From positions 1 to 8,306 of the forward strand of contig JAGWMH010000070.1 of assembly GCA_028871775.1 (NCBI GenBank): a stretch of 8,306 nt of DNA. The letters are read 5' to 3'. The notes below the pieces were generated by a model, which saw only the letters and a list, made by a program, of their open reading frames with translations, was not told the origin of the DNA and made no database searches. This document shows, in pieces, positions 1-6,289 of the stretch; position 1 is the stretch's first letter, and the number at the start of each line of letters is the position of its first letter. Source of the DNA: Betaproteobacteria bacterium. Lineage in GTDB: Bacteria > Pseudomonadota > Gammaproteobacteria > Burkholderiales > Gallionellaceae. The translations under genes were made by a program, and so were the position numbers.

Positions 1-78
1 AAAGTCGGCAAAACCGCTAGGCTCAACCAGGTGGCGGCAGTAGGCGCCGTGGGCAACTTCTTTTTCGACTGCCGGTAA
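1..78 (+). CDS. Possible 3' end of a gene running in from the left (unidentified)
   Basis: Frame 1 is open from the first base to a TAA at 76-78. It gives 25 residues ending in GNFFFDCR, with mostly G or C at third codon positions, as in a real gene of this base composition. I do not recognise the protein, and 25 residues are too few to assign a family. Another plus frame continues to a TAA at 126-128 and ends in YLDDFPFDRR, which also looks protein-like, so a frameshift or a different true frame is possible. A stem-loop at 136-158 follows both stops, which fits a plus-strand gene ending here, convergent with the glycosyltransferase gene. Confidence 0.3.
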   Translation, partial: KVGKTARLNQVAAVGAVGNFFFDCR

Positions 79-135
79 CTACACCCAGCCCTGCATCCCT
101 ACCTGGACGACTTCCCGTTTGACCGAAGGTAACTT

Positions 136-158
136 GCTGCCGGGCAACCCCCGGCGGC
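136..158 (+). terminator. GC-rich stem-loop, possible weak terminator
   Basis: GCTGCCGGG (136-144) pairs with CCCGGCGGC (150-158) over 9 bp, including one G-U pair, around a 5-base loop. On the plus strand it is followed by TTTGGCTTT rather than a clean T-run, so termination would be weak. It lies between the end of a possible plus-strand gene and the stop of the minus-strand glycosyltransferase gene, where a shared terminator would be expected. On the minus side no T-run follows. Confidence 0.4.
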
Positions 159-168
159 TTTGGCTTTG

Positions 169-204
169 CAACAACTACCAACTAACGTCTAACGACTATC
201 AACT
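169..204. repeat. Short degenerate AACTA/CTAAC direct repeats
   Basis: Degenerate units such as CAACTA, CCAACTA, CTAAC and TCAACT are packed into 36 bases. The stretch overlaps the last codons and the stop of the glycosyltransferase gene and continues past it. It resembles slippage-generated microsatellite DNA. No function is evident. Confidence 0.45.
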
Positions 205-1838
205 CTCTTCTGATACAACCTGAACCGCTCGTTCTTGTCGCTGCTGCGCCCGCCTTCCCAGATTTGCTTCCATTCTGTTTCGCTTTCCACAGGTTTGGTC
301 ATCCGGTTCCCCTGCACCAGCAGCAGGCCGCAAGCATCCTGCGCATGGCGGCGCGTGGTGATATTGCCGAAGTATTGCAGCAGGGCGCGCTGCGTGCCAT
401 CTACATGCCGGCTGGCGATGCAGTCATATTGCGCGGGCAGGGCGCGTTTGAGTGAAACGATCATGCCGCGGTAGCTCTTGCCGCTGTCCAGCCACGGCAG
501 CCAGATGGTCATCGCCAGCACCCAGATCAGGGTGACACCCGCCGCCCAGTTGGTCACCGAACGGCGCATGGAGCGGCCCACTCGCCACACCAGCACCAGC
601 CACAGCACGGTGGCGATCACTGCGATCCAGAACGTCGGGGTATGCACCGTCGGCTCGAAGCCGGGCTGGTATTCCTTCAGCCATTGCGTGATCTTGGCGT
701 GGTTGTCCAGCAGCAGCCCGGCCCAGCCCCACCACATCAGGATGGCGAGCAGGCCGAAGGTCATGATGCCGAACCAGTCCAGCGCATTGGCCGCGCCGCG
801 CCGCAGCGTCGAGAGCGAGGCGGCGGCGAGCAGGGTGAGCGGCAGCAGCATGGGCAGCGCGAAGATGTCCTTGATGTTGGGCACCAGGCTCAGCGTGACC
901 AGCATCACCGCAAAGCTCACCAGCGGCAGCTGGAACTCGAATTGATGCAGTACCTTCCTGCGCGCCTGCCATACCGCCCACACGGCCAGCGGCAACGCAG
1001 GCCAGGCGAACCACGGCAGGATCTTCACGTAGTAGAGCGCTTCGTCGTAATCGCCGCCGCGTGCGTAGCTGAACCAGTGCCCGATGTTCAGCGTCCATGC
1101 CCATTCCGCAAACAGCTGCGGCGAGCGCAGGTACAGCAAGGCGGGCCAGACAGCGAGCCAGGGCAGGGCGCACACTGCGGCGATGCCGAGGCTGGTGAAG
1201 ACGGGGCGGGTGCGCCAGTTGCGGAACAGCAGCAGCGCGGCGCTGATGAACAGGAACAGCATGGGCGCGATGAAACCCTTGGCCATGAAGCCGATGCCCA
1301 GCCCGGTGCCGAGCAACACGCCCGCGCGCTGGGGGCGGCGGTGGCTCAGGCTGTAGCCGTACTGCATCATGGCGCAGCCGGTGAGCAGCGCGAGGTCGGT
1401 GACAAGCTGGTGTGCGGTCACCAGCATGCCGAGACAGCCGATCAGGATGATGACCGCCGCCCAGCCGCGCCCGCTGCCGAACAGTTCGCGCCCGGCCAGC
1501 CCGGTGAACAGCAGCGTGAGCGCGGTGTAGAAGCCGCTCGCCAGGCGCGCGCCGTCATGCAGCGCAAGCAGAGGGGAGAACAGTTTGGCGAATGCCGCAG
1601 CAGTGATATAGAACAGCGGCGGCTTGTCCATGGAAGGCTCACCGGCGAGGGTGGGGATCAGCCAGTCGCCGCTTTGCAGGATGTGATAGACCAGTCCGAA
1701 ACTGTGCGCGTCTTCCGGCTTCCACGGGTCATGCCCGACCAGCCCGGTGACGACCCATATCGCGCACAGCAGCGCAAGAAACAGCGCCTTGGTTTGCGTA
1801 ATGGGATGCTCGTGCGTGGCGGACGGGTAGGCAAACAT
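189..1838 (-). CDS. ArnT/PMT-like membrane glycosyltransferase (GT-C fold)
   Basis: A 549-residue inner-membrane protein that probably transfers a sugar from a polyprenyl-phosphate donor to a lipid or protein acceptor on the periplasmic side. A short cytoplasmic N-terminus leads into a first membrane helix (about 17-35). The first periplasmic loop carries the family pattern: D37-P38, E42-D43, SGDW (56-59), GEP (66-68) and DKPPLFY (71-77). In ArnT and other GT-C enzymes, acidic residues of this loop bind metal or phosphate. Many hydrophobic segments follow, with MAKGF in the middle, a family-typical position, and a soluble C-terminal tail of roughly 80 residues. The substrate cannot be read from the sequence. 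ArnT proper (aminoarabinose to lipid A) is one option, but no arn genes are nearby. The ATG start lies 9 bases after the M48 stop and has no clear Shine-Dalgarno sequence, so translation is probably coupled to the upstream gene. The last codons and the TAG stop lie in a repetitive AACTA-type stretch. Confidence 0.85.
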   Translation of the reverse strand: MFAYPSATHEHPITQTKALFLALLCAIWVVTGLVGHDPWKPEDAHSFGLVYHILQSGDWLIPTLAGEPSMDKPPLFYITAAAFAKLFSPLLALHDGARLASGFYTALTLLFTGLAGRELFGSGRGWAAVIILIGCLGMLVTAHQLVTDLALLTGCAMMQYGYSLSHRRPQRAGVLLGTGLGIGFMAKGFIAPMLFLFISAALLLFRNWRTRPVFTSLGIAAVCALPWLAVWPALLYLRSPQLFAEWAWTLNIGHWFSYARGGDYDEALYYVKILPWFAWPALPLAVWAVWQARRKVLHQFEFQLPLVSFAVMLVTLSLVPNIKDIFALPMLLPLTLLAAASLSTLRRGAANALDWFGIMTFGLLAILMWWGWAGLLLDNHAKITQWLKEYQPGFEPTVHTPTFWIAVIATVLWLVLVWRVGRSMRRSVTNWAAGVTLIWVLAMTIWLPWLDSGKSYRGMIVSLKRALPAQYDCIASRHVDGTQRALLQYFGNITTRRHAQDACGLLLVQGNRMTKPVESETEWKQIWEGGRSSDKNERFRLYQKRVDSR

Positions 1839-1847
1839 GCGGGAAGT

Positions 1848-3284
1848 TTATTCCACGATTTTGACGTACTGGCCCGGTACAGGCTCGCCCTGCGGATAGT
1901 TGCCATTGATCAGACGCAGTTGATTTTCCGCCGTCTTGCCGAGCGGTGAATGCTGCGCCAGGTTGGCGTAGGTGTCGCCGGCACGCGCGGTGATGAGCCG
2001 GATGGCGAGCGGTCTGGCCTGCCTGCGTTCCGTCTCGCTCAGGGCATGAAAGCTGTGGATGGTATCCAGCATGTCGTTGCGATGGGCGGTGAAGGCTGCG
2101 CGCGACTTGACGCCGCACTGGATGATATAAGCGCTTTGATTGAGATAGATCACGCCGGCCATTGCCGCGGGCGTCGTGACGAGGGCGGCGGGCAGCCCGT
2201 TGATGTCCAGTGTTTCGATCCGGCTATTGGAACCGAAACCGGCCAGGCGGCGTGCATAGCCGGCAGGCGTGCCGGATGATTGTTTATCCATTTTTAACTG
2301 GATTACGGCGTCGCCCTGCTGGCTGACGGCGAGCAGCTTGTCCGGCAGGTTCTGCACACGCCAGTCCTGCGGAAAACTTAGCGCGATGCCCAGTTCAACA
2401 TGCATGAATTTATTGTTGCGCACCACGCCCTGCTCGCTGCTTTCGTTGAAGGTCAGGCCATCAATCTGCCGCAGAAATTGCGCGTATCCCTCCGTGGGAT
2501 TGGCGACGGCCAGCTGGCTGGATTCGCCCACTGCCTGCTGCAGGCGCGTGTCATTATCCGGGTGGGTGGCAAACAGGCCGTGATAGTGGCGCGGTTCGCG
2601 CCCTTCCTGCCTGGCGATTTCGGCGTCGAGCAATTCCTGGTGTTTCAGGACATCTATCACTTCAATCATCGCATGAGGGTCATATCCGGTGCGCGCCAGG
2701 TATTCCGCACCGAGGCGATCGGCCTCCAGTTCGTGGTCGCGGCCATAGCCGGCGAACAGCGCGCCGCCCAGGATGTTGCTCAGGTTTTGCCCGGCGGCGC
2801 TATTGATTTCCGGCACGAGGATGGAGGTGATGGACAGGCCGATATTGGCGGCCAGCTCTGCGCTGGCCTGGCGCACGCCGTGGCGCGCCGTCACGTGCCC
2901 GATTTCGTGGCCAAGCACGGCGGCCAGCTCGGCCTCGGAGTTCAGGTAGGCGAGAATGCCGCGCGTGATGTAGACATAGCCGCCCGGCAGGGCGAAGGCA
3001 TTGACTTCCGGCGTATCCAGCACAGTGAAGTGGTATTGCAGGTTGGGGCGGTGGCTCTTCTTCGCGATTTGCTGCCCCACGCTGTTGACGTACTCCTGCA
3101 GCGCCGCGGATTTATACACCCCGTACTGCTTGCGCACTTCCGCATCGGCATTGCGCCCAAAGCTGATTTCCTGCGCTTCTGACATCATCACGAAATCCTG
3201 CTGGCCGCTTACCGGATTTTGCGCGCAACCGGCAAGGGCCAGCAGGGCCAGGCAGGCAAGCAGGGTTTTTATCGGGCTATTCAC
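1848..3284 (-). CDS. M48 family zinc metalloprotease, outer-membrane lipoprotein (BepA/LoiP-like)
   Basis: A 478-residue periplasmic protease probably acting in outer-membrane protein quality control, like other M48 lipoproteins. It begins with a lipoprotein signal peptide: MNSPIK, a hydrophobic core, then LALAGC with the lipidated Cys at 20. Residue +2 is Ala, consistent with outer-membrane sorting. The catalytic motif HEIGH is at 126-130, and HELEAD at 184-189 supplies the probable third zinc ligand, E185. PGGYVYITRG (100-109) is a conserved segment before the active site. The C-terminal 50 or so residues (ARAGDTYANLA onward, ending PGQYVKIVE) look like a LysM-like module found at the end of many proteobacterial members; this replaces the TPR domain of BepA. 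The start is GTG, chosen because it gives an intact signal peptide; only a weak, distant AAGG precedes it. The glycosyltransferase gene follows after 9 bases, suggesting one operon. A 147-bp palindromic element ends 23 bases upstream. Confidence 0.9.
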   Translation of the reverse strand: MNSPIKTLLACLALLALAGCAQNPVSGQQDFVMMSEAQEISFGRNADAEVRKQYGVYKSAALQEYVNSVGQQIAKKSHRPNLQYHFTVLDTPEVNAFALPGGYVYITRGILAYLNSEAELAAVLGHEIGHVTARHGVRQASAELAANIGLSITSILVPEINSAAGQNLSNILGGALFAGYGRDHELEADRLGAEYLARTGYDPHAMIEVIDVLKHQELLDAEIARQEGREPRHYHGLFATHPDNDTRLQQAVGESSQLAVANPTEGYAQFLRQIDGLTFNESSEQGVVRNNKFMHVELGIALSFPQDWRVQNLPDKLLAVSQQGDAVIQLKMDKQSSGTPAGYARRLAGFGSNSRIETLDINGLPAALVTTPAAMAGVIYLNQSAYIIQCGVKSRAAFTAHRNDMLDTIHSFHALSETERRQARPLAIRLITARAGDTYANLAQHSPLGKTAENQLRLINGNYPQGEPVPGQYVKIVE

Positions 3285-3307
3285 GTTGCGTATCGACCTT
3301 TACGAAA

Positions 3308-3454
3308 TAAGGGAGCTTCTAAAAATCCAGATTTCATCCCAACTGCTGCGTTGCGTAAAAAATTTCTTGCTTACATATTCCCTATATGCGGCGCGGCGAA
3401 ATTTTTTTCGCGCCTTGCATTTGCGCGAACTCTGAATTTTTAGAGGCTCCCTTA
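3308..3454. mobile_element. MITE-like palindromic element with inverted ends and TA flanks
   Basis: The left end reads TA-AGGGAGC, then TCTAAAAAT and CAGA. The right end, read on the other strand, gives the same blocks: from 3310 inward and 3452 inward, 23 of the first 26 bases match. The inner halves are also roughly complementary: TGCGTTGCGTAAAAAATTTC faces a similar AAAAAAATTTC block. The centre is the palindrome CATAT-TCCCT-ATATG (3374-3388), so the whole element could fold as one long imperfect hairpin. A TA dinucleotide bounds each side, as expected for IS630/Tc1-mariner-type MITEs, although TA is also part of the palindrome and so is weak evidence. It holds no gene. I recall similar repeats in other beta- and gammaproteobacteria, but this is unverified. 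Confidence 0.7.
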
Positions 3455-3468
3455 ACAGACGCTGTTAA
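3452..3468. repeat. Perfect short inverted repeat TTAACAG-ACG-CTGTTAA
   Basis: Seven-base arms separated by three bases, directly overlapping the right edge of the MITE-like element. It could be an operator-like site for a dimeric regulator in the displaced upstream region of the protease gene, or a small hairpin. No regulator is indicated. The rest of the gap to rpmE (3469-3535) holds one further hairpin, CCGGG stems at 3491-3504, and no gene. Confidence 0.4.
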
Positions 3469-3535
3469 CAACTGCTGTCATTCTCGTGCACCCGGAATAC
3501 CGGGCATGGCCTTCAATTACTGCATTCTAAGTCAG

Positions 3536-3564
3536 AAACAAAAAAGGCAGCACACGCTGCCTTT
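3536..3564 (-). terminator. Intrinsic terminator of rpmE
   Basis: AAAGGCAGC (3543-3551) and GCTGCCTTT (3556-3564) form a perfect 9-bp stem with a 4-base loop. Read on the minus strand the stem is followed by six T and then GTTT. It starts 24 bases after the rpmE stop. On the plus strand it is followed by TTTGTTTGTT, so it may also stop transcription weakly from the other side. Confidence 0.85.
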
Positions 3565-3588
3565 GTTTGTTGCCTGTTGCAAATCCCA

Positions 3589-3810
3589 TTACGCGGCAGC
3601 TTTTGCACCGGGCCTGTTGTATTTCTGGCGGAACTTCTCGACGCGGCCGGCGGTGTCCACGATCTTTTGCGTGCCGGTGTAGAACGGATGGCATTCCGAG
3701 CAGACTTCCACGTGCAGCGGTCTCCCCAGTGTGGACTTGGTTTTGAACGTGTTGCCGCAGCTGCAGTTCACGGCAACTTCTTCATACTTCGGATGGATGT
3801 CGGCTTTCAT
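3589..3810 (-). CDS. rpmE: Large ribosomal subunit protein bL31 (zinc-binding type)
   Basis: A 73-residue component of the 50S subunit. It begins [12 protein letters not shown], typical of bL31, and carries the four zinc-binding cysteines C16, C18, C37 and C40 (CSC and CSEC), so it is the zinc-containing form rather than the zinc-free RpmE2 paralogue made under zinc shortage. [20 protein letters not shown] (41-60) is the conserved core. The length is normal. A good Shine-Dalgarno sequence, AAGGA (3818-3822 on the minus strand), lies 7 bases before the ATG. The gene has its own promoter and terminator, so it looks monocistronic. Confidence 0.96.
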   Translation of the reverse strand: MKADIHPKYEEVAVNCSCGNTFKTKSTLGRPLHVEVCSECHPFYTGTQKIVDTAGRVEKFRQKYNRPGAKAAA

Positions 3811-3867
3811 TTTCTGTTCCTTGCTAAAGTTGGGCGCGGCGGTTGTACGCGCTGATTAAGGGCGCGG

Positions 3868-3896
3868 ATTATCCATGAAAAAGCGGGCCTGCGCAA
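3868..3896 (-). promoter_or_regulatory. Predicted sigma70-type promoter of rpmE
   Basis: On the minus strand TTGCGC (3891-3896, 4 of 6 to the -35 consensus) and GATAAT (3868-3873, 5 of 6 to the -10 consensus) are exactly 17 bases apart. The predicted transcript starts near 3861, giving a leader of about 50 bases before rpmE. This sits in the 110-base gap after ybdD and makes rpmE independent of cstA-ybdD. Confidence 0.6.
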
Positions 3897-3920
3897 CTTT
3901 GTGGTTTTTGCGGATGACCA

Positions 3921-4112
3921 TCAGCAGCAGCGCCTGATTTCGCCCCACTTCTGTTGCTGTTCGTGCCGGAAAAACTCCTTGCGCGAAAGCGGCGCGGTAT
4001 CGGCGTGACAGGCGGTGTAATGAGCCAGATAGCGTTCGTAGGCATCGTCGCCGGAAAGCTGGCGGACAGCCTGCCAGCAGCGGCGCAGCCAGGTCTTCAG
4101 TCGCGTTGCCAT
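3921..4112 (-). CDS. ybdD: YbdD/YjiX family small protein, partner of CstA
   Basis: A 63-residue soluble protein beginning MATRLKTWLRRCWQ. It contains GDDAYERYLAHY (21-32), the conserved PLSRKEFFRHEQ (41-52) and the hallmark C-terminal RCC. The closest named relatives are E. coli YbdD and YjiX, which are encoded next to the pyruvate transporters CstA and BtsT and are thought to be needed for their activity. The ATG overlaps the last 16 bases of cstA in another frame, and GGAGG lies 4 bases upstream inside cstA, so the two are co-transcribed and probably translationally coupled. This start was chosen over longer in-frame starts because only this part resembles the family; everything upstream in this frame is out-of-frame cstA. 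Confidence 0.92.
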   Translation of the reverse strand: MATRLKTWLRRCWQAVRQLSGDDAYERYLAHYTACHADTAPLSRKEFFRHEQQQKWGEIRRCC

Positions 4113-6169
4113 GCTTCCTCCAGTTGCGTGACGAGATGCGGCGCTTCGGACAGCGGCGGGACGGGTTTGCCGTTGAGGTGGCGGGCGCAGATGCGCAGCA
4201 TGTCGAGCACGATCAGCCACAGCAGGCAGACGAAAAACAAGGTCAGCGCCGCATCGAGGCGCTGGTTGAAAATCAGCGTAGGCGCGGAAGCGGCTTTCTC
4301 CGGCGGCAGGGCGCCGCTTGCGAGTTTGCCGGCGAGGTCGTTGGCGGCGGCGAGGAAACCGATGCGCACATCGGGGCTGGTGATTTTTTCCCACGCCGCG
4401 CTGCTGGTGATGGTGACCAGCCAGGCAAGCGGCAGGCCGGTGATCCAGGCGTGCTTCAATTTATCCGATTTGACCAGGATGCCGGTGGCGACGCACAGTG
4501 CGATGGCGGCCAGAATTTGATTGGAGATGCCGAACAGCGGCCACAGGATATTGACCCCGCCGTTGGGATCAATCACGCCGATGTACAGGAAGTAGCCCCA
4601 GGCTGCGACTACCATACCGCTGGTGAGCAGCACCGAGGGATACCACGAGGTTTCGCCGAGCTTCGGCCACAGGTTGCCGAGCATGTCCTGCAGCATGAAG
4701 CGCCCGACGCGGGTGCCGGCGTCCAGCGTGGTGAGGATGAAAATCGCCTCGAACATGATGGCGAAGTGGTACCACAGCGCGAGCATACCCTGACCGAAGG
4801 CGCTGCCGAAAATGCTGGCCATGCCCACTGCCAGCGAGGGGGCGCCGCCGGTGCGGGCAAACAGCGTGGCTTCGCCCATCTGCTGCGCCAGCAGCGACAT
4901 TTGCTCCACGGTTACCGGGAAGCCCCACGAGGAAATTTTGGCCACGGCTGCTGCGGCCTCTTTGCCCACCACTCCGGCGGGTGAGTTGATGGCGAAGAAC
5001 ACGCCGGGGTCGAGCACGGTGGCGGCGATCATCGCCATGATTGCCACGAAGGATTCCAGCGCCATGCCGCCGTAACCGATCATGCGGATGTCGCGTTCAT
5101 TGGAAAGCAGCTTGGGTGTGGTGCCGGAAGCGATCAGCGCATGGAAGCCGGAAATCGCGCCGCAGGCGATGGTGATAAACACGAAGGGGAATAGCTTCCC
5201 GCCGAAGATCGGGCCGGTGCCGTCCACGAATTGGGTGAGTGCGTGCATTTTCACGCTGGGCTGCAGCCATACGATGGCGAGCGCCAGCAGAACCACGGTG
5301 CCGAGTTTTACGAAGGTGGAAAGATAATCGCGCGGCGCCAGCAGCAGCCATACCGGCAGGATGGCGGCGGCGAAACCGTAGGCGATCACCGCCCAGGCCA
5401 GCGTCAGGCCTGGGTGATTGAACAGTTCGCGCAAGCCCGGTTGATGATCCAGCCAGCCGCCAGCCGCCACCGCCAGCAGCAACAGGATGACGCCGAGCAG
5501 CGAGCCTTCCAGCACGCGGCCGGGGCGGATGTTGCGCATGTACAATCCTACGATCATGGCGATGGGAATGGTGGCGGCGACCGTCGAAGTGGCCCACGGG
5601 CTGTTTTTCATCGCGTTCACCACCACCAGCCCGAGCACGGCGATCAGGATGATCATGATCAGCAGCGTGGCGACCAATGCTGCTATACCACCAATCGCGC
5701 CGAGTTCGTCGCGCGCCATTTGCCCCAGGCTCCTGCCGTTGCGCCGCGTGGAAAAGAACAGTGTGACCATGTCCTGCACGCAACCACCCAGCACCGCGCC
5801 GATCAGTATCCACAGCGTGCCGGGCAGGTAACCGAACTGCGCGGCCAGCGTCGGGCCAACCAGGGGGCCGGGCCCGGCGATGGCGGCAAAGTGATGGCCG
5901 AACACGATCCAGCGATTGGTGGGGATAAAGTCGCGCCCGTTATCCAGGCGCTCTGCTGGCGTGGCGCGTGTGGGGTCGATGACCAGCACCCTGGCCGCGA
6001 TCCATGCAGCATAGAAGCGGTAGGCGACAGCATGCACGCATAGCGCGGCGGTGATGAACCACAGCGCATTGATGGGTTCGCCGCGGTTGAGGGCAATGCC
6101 GCCCAGTGCGGCAGCGCCGAGCAGGGCGACGGCAACCCAGATGGAGGCGGAAAAGATTCTGTTATTCAT
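4097..6169 (-). CDS. cstA: CstA-family carbon starvation protein, putative pyruvate/peptide transporter
   Basis: A 690-residue polytopic inner-membrane protein, close to the roughly 700 residues of E. coli CstA and colinear with it from the N-terminus (IALNRGEPINALW at 25-37, VIDPTRATPAERLDNG around 63-78). The family signature GHHFAAIAGPGPLVGP is at 91-106, followed by STRRNGRSLG. Hydrophobic segments cover most of the chain. E. coli CstA and BtsT import pyruvate; CstA has also been linked to peptide uptake during carbon starvation. Substrate here is inferred. The ybdD partner overlaps its 3' end. The ATG fits the family N-terminus, but the bases before it (CTCTGGCCT) hold no Shine-Dalgarno sequence. 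A TATAGC box only 8 bases upstream, with TTGTCG 17 bases before it, would give a nearly leaderless message. The gene is divergent from ispB. Confidence 0.93.
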   Translation of the reverse strand: MNNRIFSASIWVAVALLGAAALGGIALNRGEPINALWFITAALCVHAVAYRFYAAWIAARVLVIDPTRATPAERLDNGRDFIPTNRWIVFGHHFAAIAGPGPLVGPTLAAQFGYLPGTLWILIGAVLGGCVQDMVTLFFSTRRNGRSLGQMARDELGAIGGIAALVATLLIMIILIAVLGLVVVNAMKNSPWATSTVAATIPIAMIVGLYMRNIRPGRVLEGSLLGVILLLLAVAAGGWLDHQPGLRELFNHPGLTLAWAVIAYGFAAAILPVWLLLAPRDYLSTFVKLGTVVLLALAIVWLQPSVKMHALTQFVDGTGPIFGGKLFPFVFITIACGAISGFHALIASGTTPKLLSNERDIRMIGYGGMALESFVAIMAMIAATVLDPGVFFAINSPAGVVGKEAAAAVAKISSWGFPVTVEQMSLLAQQMGEATLFARTGGAPSLAVGMASIFGSAFGQGMLALWYHFAIMFEAIFILTTLDAGTRVGRFMLQDMLGNLWPKLGETSWYPSVLLTSGMVVAAWGYFLYIGVIDPNGGVNILWPLFGISNQILAAIALCVATGILVKSDKLKHAWITGLPLAWLVTITSSAAWEKITSPDVRIGFLAAANDLAGKLASGALPPEKAASAPTLIFNQRLDAALTLFFVCLLWLIVLDMLRICARHLNGKPVPPLSEAPHLVTQLEEAWQRD

Positions 6170-6177
6170 AGGCCAGA

Positions 6178-6206
6178 GCTATAAGTGAGAAATTTTTGTG
6201 CGACAA
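6178..6206 (-). promoter_or_regulatory. Candidate promoter of cstA giving a very short leader
   Basis: On the minus strand TTGTCG and TATAGC are spaced by 17 bases and end just upstream of the cstA ATG (6169). Transcription would start at or within a few bases of the start codon. The match to consensus is moderate (4 of 6 each), so a promoter further upstream remains possible. Confidence 0.35.
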
Positions 6207-6213
6207 TGCTACC

Positions 6214-6223
6214 CGAAATTTCG
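6214..6223. promoter_or_regulatory. Palindrome CGAAATTTCG between divergent cstA and ispB
   Basis: A perfect 10-base palindrome in the 120-base divergent region, upstream of the candidate cstA promoter and of the ispB -35 box. Its position would suit a regulator of cstA, but AT-rich palindromes of this size also arise by chance. Confidence 0.25.
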
Positions 6224-6235
6224 TTTGTTGTTTGC

Positions 6236-6265
6236 TTGACACCGTATCCACCTAGTCCCTAACAT
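6236..6265 (+). promoter_or_regulatory. Predicted sigma70-type promoter of ispB
   Basis: A perfect -35 hexamer TTGACA (6236-6241), then after 18 bases TAACAT (6260-6265, 4 of 6 to the -10 consensus). The start would fall near 6272, leaving a leader of about 18 bases that includes the AGGAA ribosome-binding site at 6280-6284. Confidence 0.55.
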
Positions 6266-6289
6266 CGCCGCTTTTTTTCAGGAACCGCC

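Noticed and set aside
642..1949. A 435-residue plus-strand open reading frame
   Set aside because: It is antisense to the glycosyltransferase gene and crosses into the protease gene. Its composition is rich in Q, R, G and A, as expected for the complement of GC-rich coding DNA, and it has no recognisable motif.
2400..3182. A 260-residue plus-strand reading frame
   Set aside because: Antisense to the M48 protease, whose HEIGH motif, lipobox and family pattern make it the true coding strand.
3874..3920. Terminator for cstA-ybdD
   Set aside because: The minus strand has a T-run after GCGCAGGCCCGC, but only about 3 bp can pair, and the same bases form the rpmE promoter.
3921..4394. A 157-residue version of the YbdD frame
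   Set aside because: Only the last 63 residues resemble the family and follow a good ribosome-binding site; the upstream part is an out-of-frame reading of cstA.
4106..4984. A 292-residue plus-strand open reading frame
   Set aside because: Antisense to cstA, low-complexity composition and no recognisable domain; cstA on the other strand is clearly the real gene.
5097..5813. A 238-residue minus-strand reading frame inside cstA
   Set aside because: Frame-shifted shadow of cstA with an R/A/H-rich composition.
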